Source: Pseudomonadota bacterium
GTDB lineage: Bacteria > Pseudomonadota > Alphaproteobacteria > Azospirillales > Azospirillaceae
DNA length: 64,000 bases
Assembly (NCBI GenBank): GCA_023423695.1
Contig: JAFAFA010000063.1
Coordinates: 58,506 to 122,505 of the forward strand
Direction: 5' to 3'
Position numbers and translations under genes: made by a program. The notes below the pieces were generated by a model. The model was not told the DNA's origin. It made no database searches and saw nothing but the letters and a program-made list of their open reading frames with translations. This document shows, in pieces, positions 1 to 8,199 of this stretch (positions within the stretch are counted from its first letter, which is position 1; the number at the start of each line of letters is the position of its first letter).

Positions 1-216
1 GCGCGGCTGCATGCGGCGCAGATTCTCCGGCGTCGTCGGGTTGGTGTAGGCGATGCGCGCGGTGTAGACGCCGATGCGGTCGCTCGCGACCATCCGGCGG
101 AAGTCCGGTTCGGTCGTATGATCGGTCGCCAGCACGACCAGACCGACGCGCTTTTCGACCGGGCGGTCGTCGAAGGCCAGCGCAGTGGCCGAGCGCAGGA
201 TGGGGATGGAGGACAT
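1..216 (-). CDS. eutA: EutA, Asp/Glu-racemase-superfamily protein of ectoine utilisation (3' end outside window)
   Basis: Only the first 72 codons are present; the gene runs off the left edge. The N-terminus carries the segment KRVGLVVLATDHTTEPDFRR (about residues 22-41), typical of EutA and the related maleate isomerase/arylmalonate decarboxylase family of the Asp/Glu racemase superfamily. EutA is found in ectoine and hydroxyectoine catabolic clusters; a role in isomerising hydroxyectoine has been proposed but I cannot judge it here. The ATG lies 18 bp after the ehuD stop codon, so it is probably co-transcribed with ehuACD. The remaining eut genes are expected further left. Confidence 0.82.
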   Translation of the reverse strand, partial: MSSIPILRSATALAFDDRPVEKRVGLVVLATDHTTEPDFRRMVASDRIGVYTARIAYTNPTTPENLRRMQPR

Positions 217-234
217 GGCTCGGAAACTCCGATG

Positions 235-891
235 TCAGCGGGTAGGCCGGAAACGGCGCTCCAGCATGTGCAGGGCGGGCACGGCGATCAGGCTGATGCA
301 CAGGAACAGGATGCCGACCAGGGTCATCGGCTCCAGATAGCGGTAGTTGCTGTTGGCGACGCCGCGGGCCTCGCTCATTAGCTCGATCACCGTGATGGCG
401 GAGAGCAGCGGCGTTTCCTTGAACATCGCGACGAAATAGTTCGCCAGCGTCGGGATCATGGGCGGGATCGCCTGCGGCAGGATGATATGGCGCCAGGTCT
501 GGTAGGGCGTGAGGTTGCAGGCCTTCGCCGCCTCCCACTGGCCGCGCGGCGTGTTGTCGATGCCGGCGCGGAAGACCTCCGAGGCGTAGGTGGCGTAATG
601 AAGGCCGAGCCCGACGACCCCGGCGGTCAGCGGTGACAGCAGCAGTCCCAGTTCCGGCAGCACGTAGAAAAGGAAATACAGCTGCACCAGCAACGGCGTG
701 CCGCGGATGAACTCCACCACGAAACCGGTGGTGCGTGCCACCGCCCGGCTTTTCGAGCGGCGCAGCAGGGCGAAACCCAGCCCGGCGGCGGCGGCGAGGA
801 TGGAGCCGAGCAGCGTGGCCAGCAGCGTGATGCGCAGGCCGTCCAGCAGCGTCGGCATGATCTCGCGGACGAACTCCCAGTCCCATTCCAT
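235..891 (-). CDS. ehuD: EhuD, ectoine/hydroxyectoine ABC transporter permease
   Basis: This is a 218-aa inner-membrane permease of the polar amino-acid (HisMQ) type. It has the segment FIRGTPLLVQLYFLFY at about residues 61-76 and the cytoplasmic EAA loop (WEAAKACNLTPYQTWR, about 119-134) that docks on the ATPase. The ATG is preceded by AAGGAAA and lies 11 bp after the ehuC stop; longer readings in the same frame have no support. Together with EhuC and EhuA it forms the import channel for the compatible solutes ectoine and hydroxyectoine. Substrate assignment rests on the adjacent eutA, enuR and doe genes, because the protein family alone only indicates amino-acid-type solutes. Confidence 0.85.
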   Translation of the reverse strand: MEWDWEFVREIMPTLLDGLRITLLATLLGSILAAAAGLGFALLRRSKSRAVARTTGFVVEFIRGTPLLVQLYFLFYVLPELGLLLSPLTAGVVGLGLHYATYASEVFRAGIDNTPRGQWEAAKACNLTPYQTWRHIILPQAIPPMIPTLANYFVAMFKETPLLSAITVIELMSEARGVANSNYRYLEPMTLVGILFLCISLIAVPALHMLERRFRPTR

Positions 892-902
892 TGCCGGTTT
901 CC

Positions 903-1562
903 TTAAGTGCGCAGCCCGTCGAGGCCACGGGTCATGCGGCGCTCCAGGGCTTTCATGCCGAACGAGATCAGGCTGGCATAGGCGAAGTAGATGACCAGAA
1001 CGGTCAGGAACGGCATGGCGGTGCTGCCGGTCTGCGAGCGGACGACCTGCGCCTGGAAGGTGAGGTCGCTGAGCGAGATCAGCGATACGACCGAGGTCGC
1101 CTTCAACAGTTCGATGGCGTTGTTGCAGAAGGTCGGCACCATCACCACGGCCGCCTGCGGCAGCAGCACGTGACGCAGGCTCTGCCAGCGCGTCAGGTTC
1201 AGGGCGACGCAGGCCTCGTGCTGTTCGCGCCCGATGGACTGCACCGCCGCCCGCACCACCTCCGCGCCATAGGCGCCGACATTCAGCCCCAGCGCCAGCA
1301 CGCCGGCCTGCAGCGGCGTCAGCGTCACCCCCATCAGCGGCAGGACGAAATAGGCCCAGAAAAGCTGGACAAAGATCGACGTGCCGCGAAAGAACTCGAT
1401 ATAGGCGACCGACACGGCGCGCACGGCGGAGTAGCGCGACAGCCGGCCCAGCCCGGCGAGGAAGGCGGCTGGCAGGGCCAGCGCGCAGCCGAGCACGGTC
1501 AGCTTCGCCGTCACCAGCGCGCCGTCCAGCATCAAGCCCAGATAGCCGGCCCAATCAGCCAT
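903..1562 (-). CDS. ehuC: EhuC, ectoine/hydroxyectoine ABC transporter permease
   Basis: A 219-aa permease paralogous to EhuD, with five or so hydrophobic segments, EFFRGTSIFVQLFWAYF at about residues 56-72 and an EAA loop (HEACVALNLTRWQSLR, about 115-130). It pairs with EhuD as the heterodimeric channel. It starts 63 bp after the ehuA stop. In characterised ehuABCD operons the binding-protein gene ehuB sits between ehuA and ehuC, but here the interval is too short for any gene. Confidence 0.85.
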   Translation of the reverse strand: MADWAGYLGLMLDGALVTAKLTVLGCALALPAAFLAGLGRLSRYSAVRAVSVAYIEFFRGTSIFVQLFWAYFVLPLMGVTLTPLQAGVLALGLNVGAYGAEVVRAAVQSIGREQHEACVALNLTRWQSLRHVLLPQAAVVMVPTFCNNAIELLKATSVVSLISLSDLTFQAQVVRSQTGSTAMPFLTVLVIYFAYASLISFGMKALERRMTRGLDGLRT

Positions 1563-1625
1563 GAAGCCGAGATCTCCTGCATTCGGGAAAAAGCGGAAAC
1601 GGACGCGGTCGGATGCGCCGAGCCG

Positions 1626-2411
1626 TCAGATGCGCTGGCCGGCGGCGATGATCTTCTTCAAAAAGGCCTGGGTCCGCTCGTGCGTCGGGTTGGTGAAGAG
1701 GACGTCGGGCGGCCCTTCCTCCACGATGCGGCCACGGTCGAAGAACAGCACGCGGTCGGCGAAATCGTGGGCGAAGCTCATCTCGTGGGTCACCAGCAAC
1801 ATGGTCATGTCGGTGGTGGACCCCAGCATCCGCATGACGCTCAGCACCTCTTCCACCAGTTCGGGGTCGAGGGCCGAGGTCACTTCGTCGAACAGCATGA
1901 TCCTGGGCTGCAGCGCCAGGGCACGGGCGATGGCCACCCGCTGCTTCTGGCCGCCGGACAGCTGGGCCGGCATGGCGCGGGCCTTGTCGGCGAGGCCGAC
2001 GAGGTCCAGCAATTCCTTTGCCCGGCGTTCGGCATCCGCCTTCTTGACGCCCTTGGTCAGCATCGGCGCCAGCGTGATGTTGTCCAGCACGCATTTGTGC
2101 GGGAACAGGTTGAACAGTTGGAACACCATGCCGATCTTGGTCCGCATCCGATGGAGATGCGCCTCGTCGGCAGGGACAAGACGGCCGTTGCGCTCCATCT
2201 GGAACAGGCTTTCGCCGTCGATACTGATGGTGCCGCTTTCGATGGTTTCCAGCGTCATCAGCGTCCGCAGAATGGTCGTCTTGCCGGAGCCGGACGGCCC
2301 GATCAGCGCCAGCTTCTCACCTGGCCGGACTGAAAAACACAGGTCCTGCAGCACGGTGTGCGAACCGTAGCGCTTCGTGACCCGGTCGATGTCGATGATT
2401 GTGTCTGTCAC
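1626..2411 (-). CDS. ehuA: EhuA, ectoine/hydroxyectoine ABC transporter ATP-binding protein
   Basis: A 261-aa ABC ATPase that energises ectoine uptake. Visible motifs are Walker A GPSGSGKT (about 38-45), Q-loop Q98, signature LSGGQ (151-155), Walker B IMLFDE (171-176) and switch His209. I chose a GTG start because GAGGGAAGA lies 8 bp upstream; the in-frame ATG 60 bp further out has no comparable ribosome-binding site and would overlap the promoter. The family is the amino-acid-import (GlnQ/HisP) type, and the substrate is inferred from the neighbours. Transcription probably starts from the promoter described just upstream. Confidence 0.87.
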   Translation of the reverse strand: MTDTIIDIDRVTKRYGSHTVLQDLCFSVRPGEKLALIGPSGSGKTTILRTLMTLETIESGTISIDGESLFQMERNGRLVPADEAHLHRMRTKIGMVFQLFNLFPHKCVLDNITLAPMLTKGVKKADAERRAKELLDLVGLADKARAMPAQLSGGQKQRVAIARALALQPRIMLFDEVTSALDPELVEEVLSVMRMLGSTTDMTMLLVTHEMSFAHDFADRVLFFDRGRIVEEGPPDVLFTNPTHERTQAFLKKIIAAGQRI

Positions 2412-2454
2412 GCCGGTCTTCCCTCGATTGATTGGCGACCGTGGATGTGCTCGA

Positions 2455-2483
2455 ACGATGCGGGACCGCAAAAATCATGTCAA
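2455..2483 (-). promoter_or_regulatory. Predicted ehuA promoter (TTGACA-N17-CATCGT)
   Basis: On the minus strand TTGACA (2483-2478), a 17-bp spacer and CATCGT (2460-2455) precede the ehuA GTG. Exactly the same hexamers and spacing occur in front of doeX, which supports both as real, co-regulated promoters. The -35 element lies inside the first of two direct repeats. Confidence 0.5.
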
Positions 2484-2515
2484 TCCGGAAAATAAAACCA
2501 TGACAATTCTGGAGA
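2478..2515. promoter_or_regulatory. Candidate EnuR operator: two direct repeats upstream of ehuA
   Basis: Two related blocks, TGTCAATCCGGAAAA at 2478-2492 and TGACAATTCTGGAGA at 2501-2515, share the core CYGGARA with the cores 24 bp apart. A matching block, TGACAATGCCGGAAA, lies in the enuR/doeX spacer. MocR regulators such as GabR and PdxR are known to bind spaced direct repeats, so EnuR is the natural candidate ligand. That assignment is inference. Confidence 0.4.
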
Positions 2516-2533
2516 GACTCGTCTCGGGACTGT

Positions 2534-3919
2534 TCACATGGCGAGCAGCACGGGCTCCGGATCGCTGTTCAGCAGATTGACGATCACGCGCAGACCGGCA
2601 TGGAGCTCCGCCTCGGTGGTGGAGCCGATGGAGACGCGCAGCGCGTCGGGCCGCGTGCCGGGGCCGATGGCAAAGGCCGATCCGGGCGCCAGCGCCACCC
2701 CCTGATGGCGGGCATGCGACACGAAGGTCGCCTCCGGCCGGCCTTCGCCCAGCGGCAGCCACAAATGCAGCCCTTCGGCATGGCTGCGGTGGGGAATGCC
2801 CCGCAGGATCTCCGCGGCCAGCGCGTGGCGGCGGTGCAGGGCCTTGCGCTGCCACTCCACCATCTCCATCGCGAATCCGCTCTCGACCCAGCGGGTGGCG
2901 ATCTCGGCGACGATGGGCGTCGCGATCCAGTTGGTCACCAGATGGCGGTTGGTCACGGCGGCGAGCAGCCGGTCCGGAACCACCAGATAGCCGGTGCGCA
3001 GGCCGGGCATCACCGTCTTGGTGAAGCTGGTGACGTAGAGCGTCCGTTCCGGCGCCAGCGCCGCCAGCGGCGGGCGGCGGTCGCTCAGCAGGGGACCGAG
3101 CGGATCGTTCTCGACAATCGACAGGTTGTGGCGCTGGGCCAGCCGGGCGATCTCGGCGCGCCTCGCCTCGCCCATGTGGGTCGCGGTCGCGTTGATCGGA
3201 TTCGGCATGACGAACAGGGCCTTGGCCGTGCCGTCGCGGCAGGCGGCATCGAGCGCGTCGGGACGGACTCCCTCCTCGTCGATGGCGACGCCACGCAGCT
3301 TGATGCCGAGATAGGAGGCGAGCGGCAGCAGCGTGTGGTGCCCGACCTCCTCCGTCACCACGGTCGATCCCGGCGGGGCGGCAGCCATCAGGGCGATGGT
3401 CATGCCGGCAGTGGCGCCGTTGGTCAGGGTGACGTTGGCCGCCGTGGTCTCCACCCCGCAGTGGCGCAGCCAGGACACCGCCGTCGCCCGGTGGCGGGCG
3501 AACAGGGTGTTGGGACGGAAGGACAGCACCACGGCCGGCGGCAGGCTGGCGGACAGTTCCGCCAGCGCCTGCCGCATCGCCTCGACATGCAGCGGCTCGC
3601 ACACCGGCTTGAGGATCGACAGGTCGATCACCTCGTCGGTGCGCTGGGGAATGTAGGGCGGGTCGACCTCGGTTTGCGCTGCGCGGATGAAGGTGCCGCG
3701 CCCGGTCTCCCCGCTGATCAGGCCGCGCCGGATCAGCTCCTCATAGGCGCGGCTGACGGTTTGGACGGAAATGCCCAATTCATCGGCAAGCTGCCGGTGG
3801 GTGGGCAGCTGGTCGCCGACCGCCAATTGGCCTTGCGCGATCGCCCGCTGCACCTGGTCGGCCAGCGAGAGATAAACGGGCCTGCTCAAAGCCGATGCAT
3901 CGGGATGCCACTTTGTCAT
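2534..3919 (-). CDS. enuR: EnuR, MocR/GntR-type PLP-dependent regulator of ectoine utilisation
   Basis: A 461-aa MocR regulator. A GntR winged helix occupies about residues 10-78 (LPTHRQLADELGISVQTVSR at 39-58) and is fused to a class-I aminotransferase-fold domain. The PLP-binding lysine is K301 in TSFTKTVMPGLRTGY. EnuR of marine alphaproteobacteria represses ectoine catabolism genes and is relieved by catabolites that bind through its PLP (N-acetyl-diaminobutyrate, diaminobutyrate). The gene sits between ehuA and the divergent doeX, as expected. I use the ATG whose product begins MTKWHPDAS, since it leaves the divergent promoter region free. Confidence 0.87.
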   Translation of the reverse strand: MTKWHPDASALSRPVYLSLADQVQRAIAQGQLAVGDQLPTHRQLADELGISVQTVSRAYEELIRRGLISGETGRGTFIRAAQTEVDPPYIPQRTDEVIDLSILKPVCEPLHVEAMRQALAELSASLPPAVVLSFRPNTLFARHRATAVSWLRHCGVETTAANVTLTNGATAGMTIALMAAAPPGSTVVTEEVGHHTLLPLASYLGIKLRGVAIDEEGVRPDALDAACRDGTAKALFVMPNPINATATHMGEARRAEIARLAQRHNLSIVENDPLGPLLSDRRPPLAALAPERTLYVTSFTKTVMPGLRTGYLVVPDRLLAAVTNRHLVTNWIATPIVAEIATRWVESGFAMEMVEWQRKALHRRHALAAEILRGIPHRSHAEGLHLWLPLGEGRPEATFVSHARHQGVALAPGSAFAIGPGTRPDALRVSIGSTTEAELHAGLRVIVNLLNSDPEPVLLAM

Positions 3920-3924
3920 GCAAC

Positions 3925-3963
3925 ATTTCTGCTGGAAATCATCACATTTGACAATGCCGGAAA
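3925..3963. promoter_or_regulatory. Candidate operator in the enuR/doeX divergent spacer
   Basis: The 90-bp spacer contains an inverted repeat ATTTC-N5-GAAAT (3925-3939). It also has two direct copies, TGCTGGAAA at 3930-3938 and TGCCGGAAA at 3955-3963, 25 bp apart. The second is part of TGACAATGCCGGAAA, the block also found before ehuA. The region is positioned to control both enuR and doeX, so binding by EnuR, DoeX or both is plausible. Confidence 0.4.
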
Positions 3964-3976
3964 GCGCGGACATCGT
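3948..3976 (+). promoter_or_regulatory. Predicted doeX promoter (TTGACA-N17-CATCGT)
   Basis: TTGACA at 3948-3953 and CATCGT at 3971-3976 are separated by 17 bp, 34 bp upstream of the doeX ATG. The -35 sequence sits inside a CATT-N4-AATG palindrome (3945-3956), so a regulator bound there would cover it. Both hexamers are identical to those before ehuA. Confidence 0.5.
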
Positions 3977-4009
3977 CAGGTCGTCATTTTTCCAGAGGCA
4001 CCCCGCCCC

Positions 4010-4516
4010 ATGCCCGACCTGAAGCTCGATCCTATCGACCTGCGCATCCTGTCGGAAATCCAGCGTGACGGCCGCATCACCAAGCTGGCGCTGGCCGACA
4101 GGGTCGGGCTGTCGCCGACGCCCTGCTGGGTCCGGCTGCGCCGGCTGGAGGAGGCCGGCATCGTCACCGGCTATCACGCCCGGCTGGCCCTGCGGCAGGT
4201 CACGCCCTTCGCGATGGCGCTGGTCGAGGTGACGCTGGGAAGCCACCGGCAAGCCGATTTCGACCGGTTCGAGCGGGCGGTGCGGGCCGAACCCGGTATC
4301 GTCTCCTGCTGGTCGGTCGGCGGCGGGCTCGATTACGTCCTGCGGGTGGTGGCGCGCGACGTCGACGCCTATCAGCGGATCATCGACCGGCTGTTGGAGG
4401 GAGATGCCGGGATCGACCGCTATTTCACCTACATCGTGACGCGGACGGTGAAGGACGATGCGGCGATGCCGCTGGAGGCGCTGATGGAGGAGCCGGGCGG
4501 TTCCGTCCCGCCCTGA
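4010..4516 (+). CDS. doeX: DoeX, Lrp/AsnC-type regulator of ectoine degradation
   Basis: A 168-aa feast/famine regulator. An AsnC helix-turn-helix covers about residues 5-60 (LDPIDLRILSEIQRDGRITK at 6-25; VGLSPTPCWVRLRRLEEAGI follows) and is joined to a C-terminal RAM effector domain (about 70-150). DoeX/AsnC proteins accompany doe/eut clusters and act with EnuR. The gene is divergent from enuR and heads the rightward doeC-doeD run, although 142 bp separate it from doeC. Confidence 0.85.
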   Translation: MPDLKLDPIDLRILSEIQRDGRITKLALADRVGLSPTPCWVRLRRLEEAGIVTGYHARLALRQVTPFAMALVEVTLGSHRQADFDRFERAVRAEPGIVSCWSVGGGLDYVLRVVARDVDAYQRIIDRLLEGDAGIDRYFTYIVTRTVKDDAAMPLEALMEEPGGSVPP

Positions 4517-4621
4517 CGGAGATTTTCTCTTCTTCCCCACCCCGATAAAGAGACACTCTCCGCCACGCAGGCCCAGTTCGGACACAGTCTCCACCGCATC
4601 GCCGCTAGACTCCGGAACACC

Positions 4622-4635
4622 GGCGCTTCGGCGCC
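4622..4635 (+). other. Short UUCG-capped hairpin in the doeC leader
   Basis: GGCGC-TTCG-GCGCC forms a perfect 5-bp stem with a UUCG tetraloop, followed by CAACCTGTTTT, 23 bp before the doeC ATG. It could be a weak attenuator or a leader-stabilising structure. The stem is too short to call a terminator with confidence. Confidence 0.3.
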
Positions 4636-4658
4636 CAACCTGTTTTCCGGAGGTGTCC

Positions 4659-6152
4659 ATGACCGCGCAGCTGTCCCGCCTGGACCGTCACGACGCCGTC
4701 AGCCGCCTGACCGACCGCCGGCTGCTGCGCGAACTCGCCTATGTCGGCGGACGCTGGACCGCGTCGCCCGACGGCGCCACCTTCCCGGTGACCGATCCGG
4801 CCAGCGGACGGACGCTCGCCCATGTCGCGGCTCTGCACGCCGCACAGGCGACCGCCGCCGTCACCGCAGCAGCGGCAGCCTTTCCGGCCTGGAGCGCCCG
4901 GCTGCCGCAGGACCGCGCCGCCCGCCTGCGCGACTGGTTCGACCGCATCACCGCCGCCAAGGAGGATCTCGCCCTGCTGATGACGCTGGAGCAGGGCAAG
5001 CCGCTCGCCGAATCGCGGGGGGAAATCGACTATGCCGCCTCCTTCGTCGAGTGGTACGCGGAGGAGTCCAAGCGGATGGGGGTCGAAAGCATCGCCAGCC
5101 ACCTGCCCGGCGCAGAAATGCTGCTGCGGCGCGAAGCGCTGGGCGTGGTCGGCATGGCGACGCCGTGGAACTTCCCATCGGCCATGTTGACGCGCAAGGC
5201 GGCGGCGGCGCTGGCCGCCGGCTGCACTGTGGTGGCGCATGCGTCCTCCGAAACACCGCTGTCGGCGCTGGCGCTGGCGGAATTGGCGGAGCGGGCTGGC
5301 ATCCCCACCGGTGTGTTCAATGTCCTGACCGGCGATCCGGAGCCGCTGGTCGGCGCGCTGTGCGACGATCCCCGCGTCCGCGCCATGAGCTTCACCGGCT
5401 CCACGGAAATCGGCAGCCGCATCGCCGCGCGCTGCGCCCCGACCATGAAACGGCTGGTGATGGAGCTGGGCGGCCATGCACCGCTGCTGGTCTTCGCCGA
5501 CGCCGACCTGCAGCGGGCGGTGGACATCGCCATCGACGCGAAGTTCGCCACCTCCGGCCAGGACTGCCTCGCCGCCAACCGCATCTATGTGCAGCGTCCG
5601 CTCTACGACTCCTTCTGCGCCGCCTTCACCGCCCGCAGCGCGGCACTGCGCGTCGGCCCTGGGCTGGAACCGGACATGCAGATCGGCCCGCTGATGAATG
5701 AACGGGCCGTCGACAAATGCGCACGCCACGTCCGCGACGCGGTGGACCGCGGCGCCCGCTGCCTGACCGGCGGCGAGGTCCATCCCGCCGGCCCGCTGTT
5801 CTACCGCCCCACCGTGCTGGCCGATGTGGCGCCGGACTCGCTGATCCTGCGCGAGGAGACCTTCGGCCCGGTCGCCGCGATCCTGCCCTTCGACGAGGAG
5901 GCGGAGGCGGTTGCCCGTGCCAACGACACCGAATACGGCCTCGTCGCCTATCTGGTCACCCGTGACGCCGGCCGAATCCTGCGCCTGTCGCGGGCGCTGC
6001 ACTACGGCATGGTGGCGGTCAACCGGGTGAAGATCACCGGCGCGCCGGTCCCCTTCGGCGGGGTGAAGCAATCCGGCCTTGGCCGCGAAGGCTCGCGCCA
6101 TGGGCTGGAAGCCTTCACCGAGCTGAAATACGTCTGCCTCGACGCCGCCTGA
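4659..6152 (+). CDS. doeC: DoeC, aldehyde dehydrogenase (aspartate-semialdehyde oxidation)
   Basis: A 497-aa NAD(P)-dependent aldehyde dehydrogenase of the succinate-semialdehyde class. Catalytic residues are in place: E269 (LVMELGGHAP), C303 (SGQDCLAANR) and the PWNFP segment at 169-173. In ectoine catabolism DoeC oxidises L-aspartate semialdehyde to aspartate. I chose ATG 4659 (GGAGG ends 5 bp upstream) over the GTG two codons earlier. One oddity is that the cofactor segment usually reading VVLKPA..TP reads VVAHASSETP (about 191-200), so the common ribose-contacting lysine is a histidine. It is followed by doeD, 28 bp away. Confidence 0.85.
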   Translation: MTAQLSRLDRHDAVSRLTDRRLLRELAYVGGRWTASPDGATFPVTDPASGRTLAHVAALHAAQATAAVTAAAAAFPAWSARLPQDRAARLRDWFDRITAAKEDLALLMTLEQGKPLAESRGEIDYAASFVEWYAEESKRMGVESIASHLPGAEMLLRREALGVVGMATPWNFPSAMLTRKAAAALAAGCTVVAHASSETPLSALALAELAERAGIPTGVFNVLTGDPEPLVGALCDDPRVRAMSFTGSTEIGSRIAARCAPTMKRLVMELGGHAPLLVFADADLQRAVDIAIDAKFATSGQDCLAANRIYVQRPLYDSFCAAFTARSAALRVGPGLEPDMQIGPLMNERAVDKCARHVRDAVDRGARCLTGGEVHPAGPLFYRPTVLADVAPDSLILREETFGPVAAILPFDEEAEAVARANDTEYGLVAYLVTRDAGRILRLSRALHYGMVAVNRVKITGAPVPFGGVKQSGLGREGSRHGLEAFTELKYVCLDAA

Positions 6153-6180
6153 ACCGAAATTCTTTTCTGGGAAGCACGCC

Positions 6181-7560
6181 ATGACCGACATGACCAACGA
6201 GCTGACCGCCTGGGATCGCGACCATTTCTTCCACCCCTCGACCCACATGGCGGCACATGCCCGCGGCGACACGCCGACCCGCGTCGTCACCGGCGGCGAA
6301 GGCGTCTACATCACCGACCGTGACGGCAGGCGCAGCCTGGACGCCTTCGCCGGCCTCTATTGCGTCAATGTCGGCTATGGCCGCCGCGAGATCGCCGACG
6401 CCATCGCCGAGCAGGCCGGCAAGCTCGCCTATTATCACGCCTATGTCGGGCACGGCAGCGAACCGTCGATCACGCTTGCCAAGATGATCATCGACCGCGC
6501 GCCCGCCGGGATGTCGCGCGTCTATTTCGGCCTGTCGGGATCGGACGCGAACGAAACCAACATCAAGCTGGTCTGGTATTACAACAACATCCTCGGCCGG
6601 CCGGAGAAGAAGAAGATCATCTCGCGCTGGCGCGGCTATCACGGGTCGGGGGTGATGACCGGCAGCCTGACCGGGCTGGAGCTGTTCCACAAGGCCTTCG
6701 ACCTGCCGCGCCCGCCGGTGCTGCACACCGAAGCCCCCTATTACTTCCGCCGCGCCGACCGCAGCATGAGCGAGGAGCAGTTCTCCCAGCACTGCGCCGA
6801 CCAGCTGGAGGCGCTGATCCAGGCGGAGGGGCCGGAGACGATTGCCGCCTTCATCGGCGAACCGGTGCTGGGCACCGGCGGCATCGTTCCGCCGCCCGCC
6901 GGCTATTGGGAGAAGATCCAGGCCGTCCTGGACAAGCACGACATCCTGCTGATCGCCGACGAGGTGGTGACCGGGTTCGGCCGGCTCGGCAGCATGTTCG
7001 GGTCCGACCATTACGGCATCAAGCCCGACCTCATCACCATCGCCAAGGGCCTGACCTCCGCCTACGCGCCGCTGTCGGGGGTGATCGTCGGCGAGCGGGT
7101 GTGGAAGGTGCTGGAGCAGGGATCCGACCAGCTCGGACCCATCGGCCATGGCTGGACCTATTCGGCGCATCCGCTCTGCGCCGCCGCCGGGGTGGCGAAC
7201 CTGGAGCTGATCGACACGCTCGATCTGGTGACCAATGCGCGCGAGACCGGGGGCTATTTCCGCGCGGCGCTGACCGACGCGCTGGGCGGACATCCGATGG
7301 TCGGCGAGGTGCGCGGCGAGGGCATGCTGGCGGCGGTGGAGTTCGTCGCCGACCGGGACGACCGCCGCTTCTTCCCCGCCGAGGCGAAGGTCGGGCCACG
7401 CCTGTCCGCCGCACTTCTGGAACGGGGCGTCATCGCCCGCGCCATGCCGCAAGGCGACATCCTCGGCTTCGCCCCGCCGCTCTGCCTGACGCGGGAGGAG
7501 GCCGACATCGTGGTCGCCGCCACCGCCAAGGCGGTGAAGGCGGTCGCGGCCGAACTCTGA
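6181..7560 (+). CDS. doeD: DoeD, class-III aminotransferase (L-2,4-diaminobutyrate transaminase)
   Basis: A 459-aa PLP-dependent class-III (omega) aminotransferase of full length. D260 (LIADEV) should hold the PLP pyridine nitrogen, and K289 (ITIAKGLTSAYAPLSG) forms the Schiff base. DoeD converts L-2,4-diaminobutyrate from ectoine hydrolysis to aspartate semialdehyde, the substrate of the upstream DoeC. The family also includes beta-alanine and putrescine transaminases; the ectoine role is inferred from the cluster. Confidence 0.86.
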   Translation: MTDMTNELTAWDRDHFFHPSTHMAAHARGDTPTRVVTGGEGVYITDRDGRRSLDAFAGLYCVNVGYGRREIADAIAEQAGKLAYYHAYVGHGSEPSITLAKMIIDRAPAGMSRVYFGLSGSDANETNIKLVWYYNNILGRPEKKKIISRWRGYHGSGVMTGSLTGLELFHKAFDLPRPPVLHTEAPYYFRRADRSMSEEQFSQHCADQLEALIQAEGPETIAAFIGEPVLGTGGIVPPPAGYWEKIQAVLDKHDILLIADEVVTGFGRLGSMFGSDHYGIKPDLITIAKGLTSAYAPLSGVIVGERVWKVLEQGSDQLGPIGHGWTYSAHPLCAAAGVANLELIDTLDLVTNARETGGYFRAALTDALGGHPMVGEVRGEGMLAAVEFVADRDDRRFFPAEAKVGPRLSAALLERGVIARAMPQGDILGFAPPLCLTREEADIVVAATAKAVKAVAAEL

Positions 7561-8105
7561 GCGGGGAATCGTCAACTCTCGCACCAGTCTTGGCGACTGG
7601 GCGCGATGTAGTTGGCTACCGGCGCGGTTGGGCAGGTGACGGCGAGCAAGTTGCGCAGAGCAGCGCCTCTCCGGACAGGGGAGGCCTCGCCGGGCGACCG
7701 AACATGCTGCTTGCGCTTGGCTGCCGGCCTCAGAACGTTGCGCACCTCATCATGAGCGCAGCAGAAGCGTTGGGCGGCCTCCGGGGCGCAGCCGCACGCC
7801 GGTTCCGGCCCGTCACGACCGACAGCCGCCATGGCTTGGCAGTCGCTCCCGATCTGCAGGGCCGGGCCTACCCAACCGGGGCAAGATCAAAAGCCGCTCC
7901 ACGGCTCGACAGGACCCCTTCAGGCCTCAACGCTACAGCGATCAGAGCCAACGCGATGGCGCTGCTCCGGGATCGACTATGGACGCAATGTGCCTCCAGC
8001 GTCTCTTCCAACTGCTGCTCCCACATCCGTCTTCCGAAACCCAAGGCCGTTAAGGTTGGAGGCGGTGACCGAGAGCCTCCATGAGGCATAAGATTCCCTG
8101 CCGCT

Positions 8106-8147
8106 TGACACCGTAACATCATGTTTCCGACGACGTTGCCGTATGCT
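8106..8147 (+). promoter_or_regulatory. Recurrent 13-bp operator plus -10-like element upstream of arcD
   Basis: TGACACCGTAACA (8106-8118) differs at two positions from the window-wide consensus TGTTACCGTAACA. It overlaps a TTGACA at 8105-8110, and TATGCT starts at 8142, 30 bp from the motif centre. The spacing matches that seen at three other genes and suits an activator bound near -40. Confidence 0.45.
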
Positions 8148-8199
8148 TCATTTTTCGTCTTCGCGCTGGATTGCGTTCCGAGCAGTTCAGAAATTTCGC

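Noticed and set aside
2600..4009. Long plus-strand frame running into doeX
   Set aside because: Only the last 168 codons match a family; the upstream part is antisense to enuR.
7572..7832. 86-codon minus-strand frame after doeD
   Set aside because: No start context and no recognisable protein; I could not match it to a transposase.
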